Shown: one piece after another, positions 51,692 through 61,227 of the stretch | How the letters are laid out: the number at the start of each line of letters is the position of its first letter | Numbering within the stretch: the first letter of the stretch is position 1 | NCBI GenBank assembly: GCA_030745875.1 | Contig: JASLNT010000059.1 | Span: 62,001-126,000 of the forward strand | DNA length: 64,000 bases | Direction: 5' to 3' | DNA from: Phycisphaerae bacterium | Lineage (GTDB): Bacteria > Planctomycetota > Phycisphaerae > SM23-33 | The notes under the pieces: model-generated | Database searches by the model: none | What the model was told of the DNA's origin: nothing | The model's input: the letters and a program-made list of their open reading frames with translations, nothing else | Made by a program: the position numbers and the translations under genes

Positions 51692-51719
51692 TTGACGCAA
51701 ATGCATTGGAGGGTATGAT
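51692..51719 (+). promoter_or_regulatory. Promoter of the NHL-like lipoprotein and downstream genes
   Basis: TTGACG at 51692-51697 and TATGAT at 51714-51719 with a 16-base spacer, 62 bases before the start at 51781. Confidence 0.55.
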
Positions 51720-51780
51720 ATGTTTTGTCAGTTGGTCGGGCCCTCGCATCCGGGGAGTCCCGCCCGAAAGGAGCGACGAT

Positions 51781-52686
51781 ATGCGAATGGTTCTTGTAAC
51801 GGTGTTGGCGGTTGGAGCGATGTTGTCGAGCGGTTGCTCGATTCTCCTTCTGGGCGGGCCTTCCGATGGTTGGCGTGTGGAGAAGGTTATGCATGTGTCC
51901 GGTTTAGCTGTACCGGAATGTGCGACCGTTGCAGCCGAAACCGGTGATGTTTTCATATCGAACATAGATGCGCCTGCTGAAGGTCCCGCCAATCGGTACA
52001 ACACCGACGATCACCAGGGCTTCATCACGCGTCTGAAACCCGGTGGGAGGCTGGTCGCCGGTCGCTGGGTGAATTCGGAGATCAACGCCCCCGTCAATTC
52101 GATCAAAGGCCTTTGCGTGCTCAAGGGCGTGATATACGCATGCGATGTGGATCATGTGCGGCGGATGTCCATCGAGACCGGCCAGGCGATGGAGCCGATC
52201 CTCATTCCCGGATCCAAGTTTCTTAACGACGCCGCTACTGACGGAAAGTACATCTACGTATCGGATTCCAACACCGACAAGATACACCGACTTGACGGCG
52301 ATAAGCAGATTGAGATCCCCGGTCCGCCGAATCCCAACGGTATAGCGTTCAGTGATGGAAAAATGTTCGTTGTCAGTTGGAAGGCACACGAGATTTACGA
52401 GGTCGATATGAACGGTATTGTACCGCCCAGACCGCTGGGTCTGGCCGATCGGTTCGCCGGTCTGGACGGTGTGGAGGTGCTTAGTGACGGTTCTATGCTG
52501 GTCTCGGACCAGAAACAGAACAGGATCGCCCTGATAAGTCCCAACCGCAAAAGCGTGCGTACGCTCGTGGAGGTTAAGGGCGGGCCCGCCGATTTCGGAA
52601 TCGATCGCACTCGCGGCTTGCTGTACATCCCGCTGATTTGGGACAATTCACTGGCCGTTTACAAACTTACGAACTCTCGCAAGTAG
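51781..52686 (+). CDS. SMP-30/NHL-like beta-propeller lipoprotein
   Basis: The start is ATG 51781 with AAAGGAG 8 bases upstream; the frame above it overlaps the promoter. The 301-residue product has a lipoprotein signal ending LSSGC. The rest is a six-bladed propeller of SMP-30/gluconolactonase or NHL type: GLCVLKGVIYACDVDHVRRM, then KYIYVSDSNTDKIHRLDG, NGIAFSDGKMFVVSWKAHEI and GVEVLSDGSMLVSDQKQNRI. Lactonase metal ligands cannot be assigned with confidence. It would be anchored in a membrane facing the periplasm. It is followed after 76 bases by the first methyltransferase-propeller fusion. Confidence 0.85.
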   Translation: MRMVLVTVLAVGAMLSSGCSILLLGGPSDGWRVEKVMHVSGLAVPECATVAAETGDVFISNIDAPAEGPANRYNTDDHQGFITRLKPGGRLVAGRWVNSEINAPVNSIKGLCVLKGVIYACDVDHVRRMSIETGQAMEPILIPGSKFLNDAATDGKYIYVSDSNTDKIHRLDGDKQIEIPGPPNPNGIAFSDGKMFVVSWKAHEIYEVDMNGIVPPRPLGLADRFAGLDGVEVLSDGSMLVSDQKQNRIALISPNRKSVRTLVEVKGGPADFGIDRTRGLLYIPLIWDNSLAVYKLTNSRK

Positions 52687-52743
52687 GTTTGCCTGTCGCA
52701 GGTCGCTGATCCGTCGACCGCGGAGTTCCGCGCGCAGGCAAAC
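52687..52743 (+). promoter_or_regulatory. Candidate three-way-junction RNA in the intergenic leader
   Basis: GTTTGCCTG (52687-52695) and CAGGCAAAC (52735-52743) form a perfect 9-bp outer stem. Inside, GGTCG/CGACC and CGCGG/CCGCG can form two further hairpins, giving a compact three-way junction of 57 bases. It starts right after the stop of the NHL-like gene and ends 7 bases before the AAGGAG of the next gene. It lacks a T-tract, so it is more likely a processing or translation-control element than a terminator. No known riboswitch class is recognised. Confidence 0.4.
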
Positions 52744-52762
52744 AGCAGCAAGGAGCCTTCTA

Positions 52763-55700
52763 ATGAACCGGACCATGAGTACTGTTCTCACCGTTCTGGC
52801 GATCGTTTCGCTTGTTACGATTCCCGCCGCCGGCCAGACCGCCAAGGAGATCATCGACGCTACGGGCGTGAAAGGCGGTCTGATCGTTCACATCGGATGT
52901 CGCGACGGAGCCCTCACCGCTGCGCTGCGTATGAATAAGAGCTACATTGTGCACGGTTTGGCGACCGATCCCGACAGCGTCGACAAGGCCCGCCAGGCCG
53001 TCATGAAAACCGGGCGATACGGTAAGGTGTCGATAGATCGCCTCCCCGCCGACAACCGCCTGCCGTACATCGACAATACGGTCAATCTGGTTGTGGGGGA
53101 GGATCTAGGTGAGATTCCCGTTGCAGAAGTGATGCGCGTGCTTTGCCCCAAGGGCGTCGCGTACGTGAAGTCGGGCGGGAAGTGGTCCAAAACCGTTAAG
53201 CAGCGTCCCAGAGGAATAGACGAATGGACGCACTACCTGTACGATCCAAGCAATAACGCTGTCGCTCACGATACTGTGGTTGGTCCTCCCCGGAGGATGC
53301 AATGGGTCGGCTCGCCGCGATACGCCAGACACCACGACCGCATGTCCTCGGTCAGTGCGGCCGTCACTTCCGGTGGGCGGGTGTTCTACATCTTCGACGA
53401 AGCCCTGCCGATATCGATCCTGCTCCCGTCCAAATGGGCGGTGATCGCTCGCGACGCGTTCAATGGCACGGTTCTCTGGAAACGGAAGATAGACAAGTGG
53501 CATTCGCAGATGTGGCCTTTAAAGAGCGGACCGGCGCAATTGCCCCGTCGCCTCGTCGCCAGCGGAGACCGCGCCTACGTTACGCTCAGTATCGATGGGC
53601 CGATCACGGCGCTCGATGCTGCTACAGGCCAGACGGTCCGAGAATACGAATCCACAAGGGGCGCCGAGGAGTTCATATTGTCTAAAGGCGTGTTGGTCGC
53701 GCTGGTCAATAAAGACCCGGAAATGGCGGTCAAGACGTCGCGGGGGGGCTACGGGTCGAAGTTCTGGGACGAGAAACCGCGGGACATCGTCGCCGTGGCG
53801 GCCGACACGGGCAAGGTCCTGTGGACTTCGCCAAGCCCCGTCATGCCCCTCACGCTGTCGGCTGACGCAAAACGAGTGGTCTTCCACGATGGGAAAACTA
53901 TTGTGGCGCTGGATCGCACGAGCGGCAAGGTTGTATGGCGGTCGAAAGACATCGCCCGTGCCAAGGAGATTCGCGGATTTTACGGGCCTACGCTGGTTTT
54001 GCACAAGGACGTGGTTCTGTTTTCCGGCGGTGAGACGGCCGGAAAACAGACCGGATCATGGTACATGAAGGGCAAAGATACGCTGACCGCGGTGTCGATT
54101 GAGGATGGGAAATTCCTGTGGGACGCATATCATCCCCCCTCGGGATACCGTTCGCCCGAAGATCTCCTGGTTGTCGACGGGTTGGTGTGGACCGGAGAGA
54201 CCACCAGCGGAAGGGCGACGGGCGTTTTCACCGGACGCGACCCGAAGACCGGAAAGGTCAAACGCGAGTTCCCGCCCGACGTTAGCGTATACTGGTTCCA
54301 TCACCGCTGCTATCGCGGCAAGGCCACCGACAACTTCCTCCTTATGTCGAGGACGGGAGTCGAATTCATTGATGTTCGCAAGAAGAGTTGGAATCCGAAC
54401 CATTGGGTGCGCGGGGCGTGCGGTTACGGGGTGATGCCGGCCAACGGCCTGCTCTACTCGCCTCAGAACCCGTGCGCGTGCTATCTTGAAACGAGAATGA
54501 CAGGTTTCAACGCACTGGCTCCGAAGGGGAAGACTCCACGCATAGCGAAGAACTCCATCAAAGACGCTCGTCTGGAAAAGGGGCCTGCGTATAACCAGGT
54601 GAAAGAGCGGCGATCGAAAATCGACGCGAAGCAGGACTGGCCTACGTATCGTCACGACGCCGCTCGCAGCGGACGTGCGAGCACAACGACGCCCGCGGAG
54701 CTCAAGCAGGTCTGGGATACTGAGCTCAAAGGCAAACTCACCAGCCCCGTGGTCGCGGACGGAAGGGTCTTTGTCGCGACGATAAACACCCACACAGTCC
54801 ATGCGCTGGACGCCCGTTCCGGTAAGCGTTTGTGGAGTTACCAGGTCGGCGGGCGCGTCGATTCGCCCCCGACCATCCATAAGGGGCAGGTGCTGTTCGG
54901 TTCGAGTGACGGGTGGGTCTACGCATTGCAGGCTTCAGATGGAAAACTTGCCTGGAGATTCCGTGCGGCGTCTATGGATCAGCGAATGATGGCCAACGGA
55001 CAGATAGAATCGGTCTGGCCGGTGCACGGTAGTGTGCTGATTCGCGACGATGTGCTGTACTGCGTTTCGGGGCGGTCGATGTTTCTGGATGAGGGCTTGC
55101 GTTTCTGGCGTCTGGATCCGGTGACCGGGCGTGTGTTGTCGCGCACTGTGCTTGATGAGAAAGAGCAGGAAACGGGCAAGGACCTCCACGAATACGTGAG
55201 TTGGTTGAACATGCCGACCGGTTTGCCGGATATTCTTTCGTCCACAGGTCCGCTGGTCTACATGCGCGGCCAGGCGTTCGGGTTGGACGGCAGGCGCCTG
55301 CCGCTTAAACCATTCCCCCGCGGCGCCAACGCCGACGCCGGAGCCCCGGAGCCCGTGCAAACCGCTGAATACTCTCACTTGTTCTCTCCGACGGGTTTTC
55401 TGGACGATGCGTGGTGGCATCGCACGTACTGGATGTACGGGAGTATGTACGTTAGCGGCTGGTGCGGGTACTACCGTTCGGGCACTGCTGCTCCGGCGGG
55501 GCGGATCATGGCGTTTGACGACGAGCAGATATACGGTTTCGGACGCAAACCGCAGTACTACAGATGGGTCACTCCGATCGAACATCACCTGTTCGCTACG
55601 AACAAGAAGAACCCGCAAGCCGGTCCGGGCGCTTCGGCCCGCTCGAAAGCATCGATCGTGCGAATTGCGAAATCAAAGAGCCTGAATCCCGCGAACAAAC

Positions 55701-56671
55701 CGCTGACCCTTGAAGCATGGATCAAGCCCTCCAAGCCCAACGGCGTAGTCGCAGCACGGGGCGGTTCGGGGACGGGTTATGCGCTCTATATCCAGGGCGG
55801 ACGCGCGAAATTCGCCGTTCGCAGCGGTGGGAAGCTCGTTACGATTTCGGGCAAGACCAAGGGTCCGGCGAAGATCGTCGGGCGGTGGACGCATGTCGCG
55901 GGCGTGTTGACCGCCGAAAAGGGAATGCGGATATATGTGGATGGTAAGCTGGCTGGGTCCGGCTTGGCGGCAGCCATGATCACCGCCAACCCGCAGGAGG
56001 GTATGGAGATCGGAGCCGACGACGCCACCATTGTGGGCAACTACAGCAGCGCCATGCCCTTTACAGGACTGATCGATGAATTAAGATTGCATCGTCGGGC
56101 GTTGGATGCAGCCGAGATCGCCAGGCGTGCAGATGCGCCGGGCGGGCCGTTCGGCGACGAAGTGAAACTCGTGCTGGCCTGTTCGTTTGATGCTGGAAAG
56201 GGCTCCGATGCTTCAGGCAATGAGAATCACGGCGCGGTTACGGGCGGTAAGTTCGTTGCGGGCAAGAGCGGTAAGGCGATGGAGTTCTCCGGCGGATCGA
56301 TCGGAGGCTCCGGTCCCGTGCGCGGGTTCAAGGTAAAGCACGTCTGGTCTTCGGACCTTCCGCTTTTTGCACGTGCGATGATCTTGTCAGACAAGATTCT
56401 GTGGGTCGCCGGCCCCGCTGACCTGGTCGATGAAGAGAAAGCTGTGAGAGCCCTCGACGCACCCGAGACCCGAACCGGTTTGGCTGACCAACTCGCCGCC
56501 CTGGAAGGCAAGAAAGGCGGACATCTCTGGGCGGTCTCCACGGTCGACGGTGAGAAACTCTCCGAATTAAAACTCGACAGCGTACCGATCTTCGACGGGA
56601 TGGCCGCCGCCGGTGGGAAACTGTACATGGCGACTGTTGACGGGAAGGTGGTCTGCTTCGACGGAAAGTGA
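52763..56671 (+). CDS. Exported methyltransferase-like / PQQ-like propeller / LamG fusion (fusion A)
   Basis: The start has a strong AAGGAG. The 1302-residue product has a signal peptide (MNRTMSTVLTVLAIVSLVTIPAAG). A Rossmann methyltransferase-like domain follows at about 28-145, with motif I LIVHIGCRDGALTAAL and a late VMRVLCPKGVAYVKSGG. A linker IDEWTHYLYDPSNNAVAHD leads into a large PQQ-like propeller with the entry motif DWPTYRHDAARSG near residue 630. From about 960 to 1115 a LamG domain is inserted (LTLEAWIKP, then IYVDGKLAGSG and IDELRLHRRALDAAEI). Its usual first strand (LACSFDAGKG, GNENHGAVTGG) comes afterwards near 1137. The last propeller blade closes the protein. Catalysis and ligand are unknown; SAM is not expected outside the cytoplasm. 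Confidence 0.82.
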   Translation: MNRTMSTVLTVLAIVSLVTIPAAGQTAKEIIDATGVKGGLIVHIGCRDGALTAALRMNKSYIVHGLATDPDSVDKARQAVMKTGRYGKVSIDRLPADNRLPYIDNTVNLVVGEDLGEIPVAEVMRVLCPKGVAYVKSGGKWSKTVKQRPRGIDEWTHYLYDPSNNAVAHDTVVGPPRRMQWVGSPRYARHHDRMSSVSAAVTSGGRVFYIFDEALPISILLPSKWAVIARDAFNGTVLWKRKIDKWHSQMWPLKSGPAQLPRRLVASGDRAYVTLSIDGPITALDAATGQTVREYESTRGAEEFILSKGVLVALVNKDPEMAVKTSRGGYGSKFWDEKPRDIVAVAADTGKVLWTSPSPVMPLTLSADAKRVVFHDGKTIVALDRTSGKVVWRSKDIARAKEIRGFYGPTLVLHKDVVLFSGGETAGKQTGSWYMKGKDTLTAVSIEDGKFLWDAYHPPSGYRSPEDLLVVDGLVWTGETTSGRATGVFTGRDPKTGKVKREFPPDVSVYWFHHRCYRGKATDNFLLMSRTGVEFIDVRKKSWNPNHWVRGACGYGVMPANGLLYSPQNPCACYLETRMTGFNALAPKGKTPRIAKNSIKDARLEKGPAYNQVKERRSKIDAKQDWPTYRHDAARSGRASTTTPAELKQVWDTELKGKLTSPVVADGRVFVATINTHTVHALDARSGKRLWSYQVGGRVDSPPTIHKGQVLFGSSDGWVYALQASDGKLAWRFRAASMDQRMMANGQIESVWPVHGSVLIRDDVLYCVSGRSMFLDEGLRFWRLDPVTGRVLSRTVLDEKEQETGKDLHEYVSWLNMPTGLPDILSSTGPLVYMRGQAFGLDGRRLPLKPFPRGANADAGAPEPVQTAEYSHLFSPTGFLDDAWWHRTYWMYGSMYVSGWCGYYRSGTAAPAGRIMAFDDEQIYGFGRKPQYYRWVTPIEHHLFATNKKNPQAGPGASARSKASIVRIAKSKSLNPANKPLTLEAWIKPSKPNGVVAARGGSGTGYALYIQGGRAKFAVRSGGKLVTISGKTKGPAKIVGRWTHVAGVLTAEKGMRIYVDGKLAGSGLAAAMITANPQEGMEIGADDATIVGNYSSAMPFTGLIDELRLHRRALDAAEIARRADAPGGPFGDEVKLVLACSFDAGKGSDASGNENHGAVTGGKFVAGKSGKAMEFSGGSIGGSGPVRGFKVKHVWSSDLPLFARAMILSDKILWVAGPADLVDEEKAVRALDAPETRTGLADQLAALEGKKGGHLWAVSTVDGEKLSELKLDSVPIFDGMAAAGGKLYMATVDGKVVCFDGK

Positions 56672-56691
56672 CTTTCAGGAGCAATGCATCA

Positions 56692-59600
56692 ATGAACAAG
56701 TACATGCGAGCGGCGGCGGGGCTGGTTATTGCTGTGCTTTCGGCTGCGGCGGTTGCAGACGAGGCCGCCGAGATACTCGAAACAACCGGTGTCAAAGGCG
56801 GTTTGGTGGTGCATCTGGGTTGCGGCGATGGGCGTCTCACCGCCGCGCTGCGTGCTAGTGATGCGTTTGTCGTTCACGGACTGGAAGGCGATAGCGAGAA
56901 AGTTGCGGCCGGACGCAGGCATATTGCATCGCTGGGGTTGTCGGGCAAGGTGTCTGTCGAGCGTTTTTCCGGTAAGAGTCTCCCGTACGCCGAGAATCTG
57001 GTGAACCTGCTGGTTTGTGAGAATCTCGGGCCCGTTCCGATGAGCGAAGTCATGCGCGTCCTTGCGCCAAATGGTGCGGCTCGGATCAGGACGGGCGGCA
57101 AGTGGATCACGCACACCAAACGCCAGCCGGACGATATGGACGACTGGAGCCATTTCCTCCACGACGCCGGAAACAACGCAGTGGCTCGAGATCGTCTGGT
57201 CGGTCCGCCTCGCCGAATTCAATGGATCGCTCCACCGCTGTGGCTTCGCAGCCATGAGACAGCTTCGGGCGTTCAGGCGCAGATTGCAGCCGGCGGGAAA
57301 CTCTTCTACATTTTCGACGAAGGTCTGATCGGTATTACCGACGAGCGCCTGCCAGCAAGATGGTCGGTGATTTGTCGCGACGCCTTCAACGGTAAAATGC
57401 TCTGGAGGATTCCATTGCCGAAATGGGGTTGGCGCCAATGGGGCAAGTCGAGATTCGAGGGCAAGGACTGGCTGAGTCTTCGAGCGGCCAGGGTTTCGGC
57501 TCCCGTTCAGAACCAACGCAGGTTGGTGGCCGATTCGGAGCGACTCTACGCGACACTTGGATTTGATGCGCCGCTGTCAATTCTCGATGCAGCGACAGGC
57601 AAGGTTATCGTCACGGTCAAAGGCACGGAATCAACAGACGAGATTCTCGTTAGCGAAGGGATCGTCCTGGCGCACGTCCGCAAGAAACACCCTCCAATCG
57701 ACGCCCCCAAGACCCCGAAAAACAGGAAGGGGCGGAAGCCCAGGAGCCCCGGCGCGGTCTCGATGCTGGTTGGTGTTAAGGCGGACACCGGCAAGATCAT
57801 CTGGAAACAGGGCGCCGGTGGGTCGATCAGGCCTCTGGCGGTGGCGATAGACAACTCAAGAGTGTTCTACACCGTCGGGAAGAAGCTGGCCTGCGTCGAC
57901 CTTAAAACAGGCAAGAAGCTCTGGGATACGCAACTCAAGACCCAGAGCGGGCGCACGATGGCGGCGGCGAATGGGGTCGTTCTTATTCTGGGCGCTGTTG
58001 CTCTCGATTCATACGATGCAGTCGATGGCAAGTTGCTCTGGAATAAGAAGATTCCGTCACGGGCCGGATTTGAAAATGTCGACCTGTTTGTCGTTGGCGA
58101 CCTGGTCTGGCCGGGCATTATCTCTACCGACACCGCCGGAAAACCTACGCGGAAAAGTGCTAATGCGCTCGCGTTGGGTTTTGATATCCGTACGGGCTCT
58201 GAGAAGAAGCGTATAGTCGCCCGGAACCTGCGCAGCCCCGAGCACCACCACCGCTGCTACCGGAACAAAGCGACCTCCCGCTACATCATAAGCAGCCTGG
58301 AAGGCGCGGAATTCATGGATCTCGAATCAGACGGGCACCTGCAGAACAACTGGGTCCGCGGAGCCTGCAAACTGGGCATGATGCCCTGCTACGGTCTGCT
58401 CTACGTACCGTCGGACCAATGTTTCTGCCAGCCTGGAGGGAAGCTGCTCGGTTACGCCGCGATTGCAGCTAAATCCAACCAGCCCACCGTTGATGTTCCC
58501 GACGCCGATCGCCTCGAAAAGGGTTCGGCATACCGGACCGCAGATAAGAATGACGATCAGGCCGATGCGTTGGACTGGCCGACTTATCGTCACGATCCGC
58601 AGCGACACGGAAGCACGACGGCGAGCATTCCGGCGAACATAACGCAGGAGTGGCGGGTGAAGTTGGGCGGGAGGCTCACCCAACCGGTGGTCGCAAGAGG
58701 CAAACTGTTTGTTGCTTCGATTGACGCCCACCGGCTCTACGCCCTTGACGTCGCATCGGGCAAGGAACTCTGGCGATTTGTCGCCGACGGGCGCATCGAC
58801 TCACCGCCCACTTTTCACCGCGGCAAGCTGTTGTTCGGATCGGCTGACGGACGGGTCTATTGTTTGCGAGCTTCTGACGGTGCGGTGGTGTGGCGGTTCC
58901 TTGCGGCTCCAAGGGATCGAAGGATAATGTATTTCGATCAGGTGGAGTCGGCCTGGCCGGTTCACGGTAGTGTGCTGGTGCGAAACAACATCGCTTACGT
59001 CGCGGCTGGTCGGTCGACGTATCTCGACGGTGGGATTCGCTTCTACGGTCTGAATCCGTCTTCGGGCAAGATCATACACAAAGGGCTTATCGAAGGACCG
59101 CACCGGACTGCGGGTGGGAAGCGTGATGTGGCTTTCTATGTGGATGGCGCCAATAGCGATGTGCTCGTGAGCGAAGGCGATTACATTTACATGCGGCAGA
59201 AGAAGCTCAGTGCTGGGCTGAAGGAGATCGTGCCCGAGGTTCTCTCGTCAAAGGGCGAGGCGGATGTTGGAATGCACGTGTTCTCCACGTCGGGTCTGTT
59301 GGACGCCTCGTGGTACAACCGGGCGTTCTGGATGTATTCAAAGCGGTGGCCCGGTTTTCAATTGGCCAATCAGGCTCCCAAAACCGGGCAGATCCTGGTG
59401 GTTGACAAGACGACCACTTACGCACTCCGAGCGTTCTACCACCGCAATGTGCACAGTCCGATGTTCTTTCCGGGCAAGAGGGGTTACTTGCTGTTCGCCG
59501 ACAAGAACACCAACGAACCGCAGATTGTCGGCGAGCCGGGCGCCCGCGAACCGGTGAAGTGGCTGCCGCAATCGGATTACTCGCGCGGCGGGCGCGGGAA

Positions 59601-59958
59601 AGTGAAGTTCGACTCAAAGGCTTTCGGCGGAGACAAGATGATGGGTTACACCCGCGCTGAGGCTCCGCTTTGGACGTTGTGGCTGCCCGTGCGGGTCAAG
59701 GCGATGGTCAAAACACGCGACATTCTCTTTGTCGCCGGACCGCCGGATGTCTACGACGCCAAAGACCCGTTCGCGGCTTTCGAGGGACGAAAGGGCGCCT
59801 CTCTGGCGGCGGTGTCGGCGAAAACGGGCAAGAAACTTGCGGAACTCAAGCTGCGCACGCCCCCCGTGTTTGATGGAATGATCGCGATTGAAGGGCGTTT
59901 GTGCATTTCCCTTAGCGATGGGAGCATAGTCAGCTACGCCCCGTCGAAGACCCCATAA
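56692..59958 (+). CDS. Exported methyltransferase-like / PQQ-like propeller fusion (fusion B)
   Basis: The start is ATG 56692, 20 bases after the stop of fusion A, with AGGAG upstream; a GTG at 56668 overlaps the previous gene and breaks the signal peptide. The 1088-residue product has a signal peptide (MNKYMRAAAGLVIAVLSAAAVA), the methyltransferase-like domain with motif I VVHLGCGDGRLTAAL at 39-53 (closer to the SAM-binding consensus than in fusion A), and MRVLAPNGAARIRTGGKW. The linker DDWSHFLHDAGNNAVARD precedes a PQQ-like propeller with DWPTYRHDPQRHG. It lacks the LamG insertion. It is co-transcribed with fusion A. Confidence 0.84.
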   Translation: MNKYMRAAAGLVIAVLSAAAVADEAAEILETTGVKGGLVVHLGCGDGRLTAALRASDAFVVHGLEGDSEKVAAGRRHIASLGLSGKVSVERFSGKSLPYAENLVNLLVCENLGPVPMSEVMRVLAPNGAARIRTGGKWITHTKRQPDDMDDWSHFLHDAGNNAVARDRLVGPPRRIQWIAPPLWLRSHETASGVQAQIAAGGKLFYIFDEGLIGITDERLPARWSVICRDAFNGKMLWRIPLPKWGWRQWGKSRFEGKDWLSLRAARVSAPVQNQRRLVADSERLYATLGFDAPLSILDAATGKVIVTVKGTESTDEILVSEGIVLAHVRKKHPPIDAPKTPKNRKGRKPRSPGAVSMLVGVKADTGKIIWKQGAGGSIRPLAVAIDNSRVFYTVGKKLACVDLKTGKKLWDTQLKTQSGRTMAAANGVVLILGAVALDSYDAVDGKLLWNKKIPSRAGFENVDLFVVGDLVWPGIISTDTAGKPTRKSANALALGFDIRTGSEKKRIVARNLRSPEHHHRCYRNKATSRYIISSLEGAEFMDLESDGHLQNNWVRGACKLGMMPCYGLLYVPSDQCFCQPGGKLLGYAAIAAKSNQPTVDVPDADRLEKGSAYRTADKNDDQADALDWPTYRHDPQRHGSTTASIPANITQEWRVKLGGRLTQPVVARGKLFVASIDAHRLYALDVASGKELWRFVADGRIDSPPTFHRGKLLFGSADGRVYCLRASDGAVVWRFLAAPRDRRIMYFDQVESAWPVHGSVLVRNNIAYVAAGRSTYLDGGIRFYGLNPSSGKIIHKGLIEGPHRTAGGKRDVAFYVDGANSDVLVSEGDYIYMRQKKLSAGLKEIVPEVLSSKGEADVGMHVFSTSGLLDASWYNRAFWMYSKRWPGFQLANQAPKTGQILVVDKTTTYALRAFYHRNVHSPMFFPGKRGYLLFADKNTNEPQIVGEPGAREPVKWLPQSDYSRGGRGKVKFDSKAFGGDKMMGYTRAEAPLWTLWLPVRVKAMVKTRDILFVAGPPDVYDAKDPFAAFEGRKGASLAAVSAKTGKKLAELKLRTPPVFDGMIAIEGRLCISLSDGSIVSYAPSKTP

Positions 59959-59989
59959 CCCAAGCTGCGAATATGCGACGTCGCGGCGC

Positions 59990-59995
59990 TATAAT
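59990..59995 (+). promoter_or_regulatory. -10 box giving a probably leaderless M20 transcript
   Basis: TATAAT at 59990-59995 lies only 7-10 bases before the candidate starts GTG 60002 and ATG 60005. There is no ribosome-binding motif in between. No good -35 is visible, so confidence is limited. Confidence 0.4.
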
Positions 59996-60004
59996 GCTAA
60001 TGTG

Positions 60005-61210
60005 ATGATTAATGGATTAGCGGAACTAACCAAACGAATCGCGCAGGAGGCGACAGAAATCGCCGCCGAGATCACCCGTCTGCGTCGGGCGATTCACATG
60101 AAGCCTGAGGCGGCTTTTTCCGAGCAAGCGACCGCCGCCCGCGTTGCGGAGATACTGCAGGCCGCAGGGCTTGACGTTCGCACCGGTATAGCTGGAACGG
60201 GCCTGGTCGCTACGCTCACTGGCTCGGCGCCGGGGAAGATCGCGGCGCTGAGGGCTGACATGGACGCCTTACCGGTGACCGAAAGCACGGGCAAGGCTTA
60301 TGCGTCTCAACATCGCGGTTTGGCTCATGCGTGCGGGCACGATGGACACGTGGCGATGCTGGTTGGGGCGGGCCTGATCCTGGCGACGCTGCGTGATGAG
60401 TTGTCCGGTGAGGTCCGCCTGATATTCCAACCCGCCGAGGAAGTGGGAGCCGGCGCGCGCACAATGATCCAGGCCGGCGCGCTTGGCGACCCTGAGCCCG
60501 ACGCTATATTCGCACTGCATGCCTGGCCGGGACTGCCTGTGGGCATTGTCGGGTCCAGGCCCGGTCACATGACAGCGTCCAACGATCTGTTCACGCTGAC
60601 GGTCACAGGCCTCGGCGGACATGGAGCAAGACCCCATCTGGCGCGGAGTCCCATTCTGGGCGTGGCTGAGTTGGTTGACCGGATAAGCGCCCTTACGAAA
60701 ATCGGCGACGATGTTGAGCTGCCCCGCGTAGTCAGCATAGGCAGCATGCACTCGGGCAGCCGGGCCAACGTGATACCCACAGAAGCTGTTGTTGAAGGCA
60801 CGATCCGCGCTCCTAACGAGACGGTTCGAGATGAACTTTACGCTAGTATTCGAGATATCGCTCGCGACGTTGCTTTGTCCCAGGATCTTCAAGTTGTTTT
60901 CGACGCTCATATGTACTGCCCGGCGGTGATGAACGACCCGAGCTTGTACGAGGTTTTCGTCCAGACCTCCAACGACCTGTTCGGCCCGTACGGTTGGTTC
61001 GAAATGGACCGCATGTCGATGGGCTCCGAAGATTTCGCCTGCTATCTGGATCACATCCCGGGCCTGCTGGTGCGTATCGGTACGGGCTCCGAAAGCGGGC
61101 AATTGCATAACGGGAACTTCGATTTCGCGGACGGAGCCCTGCGCAGCGGATCAGCCCTGCTTGCAGGCATGGCCGCTCGAGCGACCTGTGAGGACCTATC
61201 GACGGAATAG
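60005..61210 (+). CDS. M20D-family metallo-amidohydrolase
   Basis: The 401-residue cytoplasmic enzyme belongs to the M20D group (IAA-amino-acid, N-acyl-amino-acid and hippurate hydrolases). It has RADMDALPV, the metal-binding HACGHDGHVAMLVGA with Cys and His ligands, and the catalytic-base segment PAEEVGAGAR. A dimerisation domain starts LFTLTVTGLGGHGARPHLA, and a late SMGSEDFACYL carries further ligands. It removes acyl groups from amino acids; the exact substrate is unknown. It has no clear ribosome site and may be translated from a leaderless message. The YbdK-type ligase begins 17 bases after it, so they form an operon. Confidence 0.92.
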   Translation: MINGLAELTKRIAQEATEIAAEITRLRRAIHMKPEAAFSEQATAARVAEILQAAGLDVRTGIAGTGLVATLTGSAPGKIAALRADMDALPVTESTGKAYASQHRGLAHACGHDGHVAMLVGAGLILATLRDELSGEVRLIFQPAEEVGAGARTMIQAGALGDPEPDAIFALHAWPGLPVGIVGSRPGHMTASNDLFTLTVTGLGGHGARPHLARSPILGVAELVDRISALTKIGDDVELPRVVSIGSMHSGSRANVIPTEAVVEGTIRAPNETVRDELYASIRDIARDVALSQDLQVVFDAHMYCPAVMNDPSLYEVFVQTSNDLFGPYGWFEMDRMSMGSEDFACYLDHIPGLLVRIGTGSESGQLHNGNFDFADGALRSGSALLAGMAARATCEDLSTE

Positions 61211-61227
61211 CAAGGATTTAACGCCGT

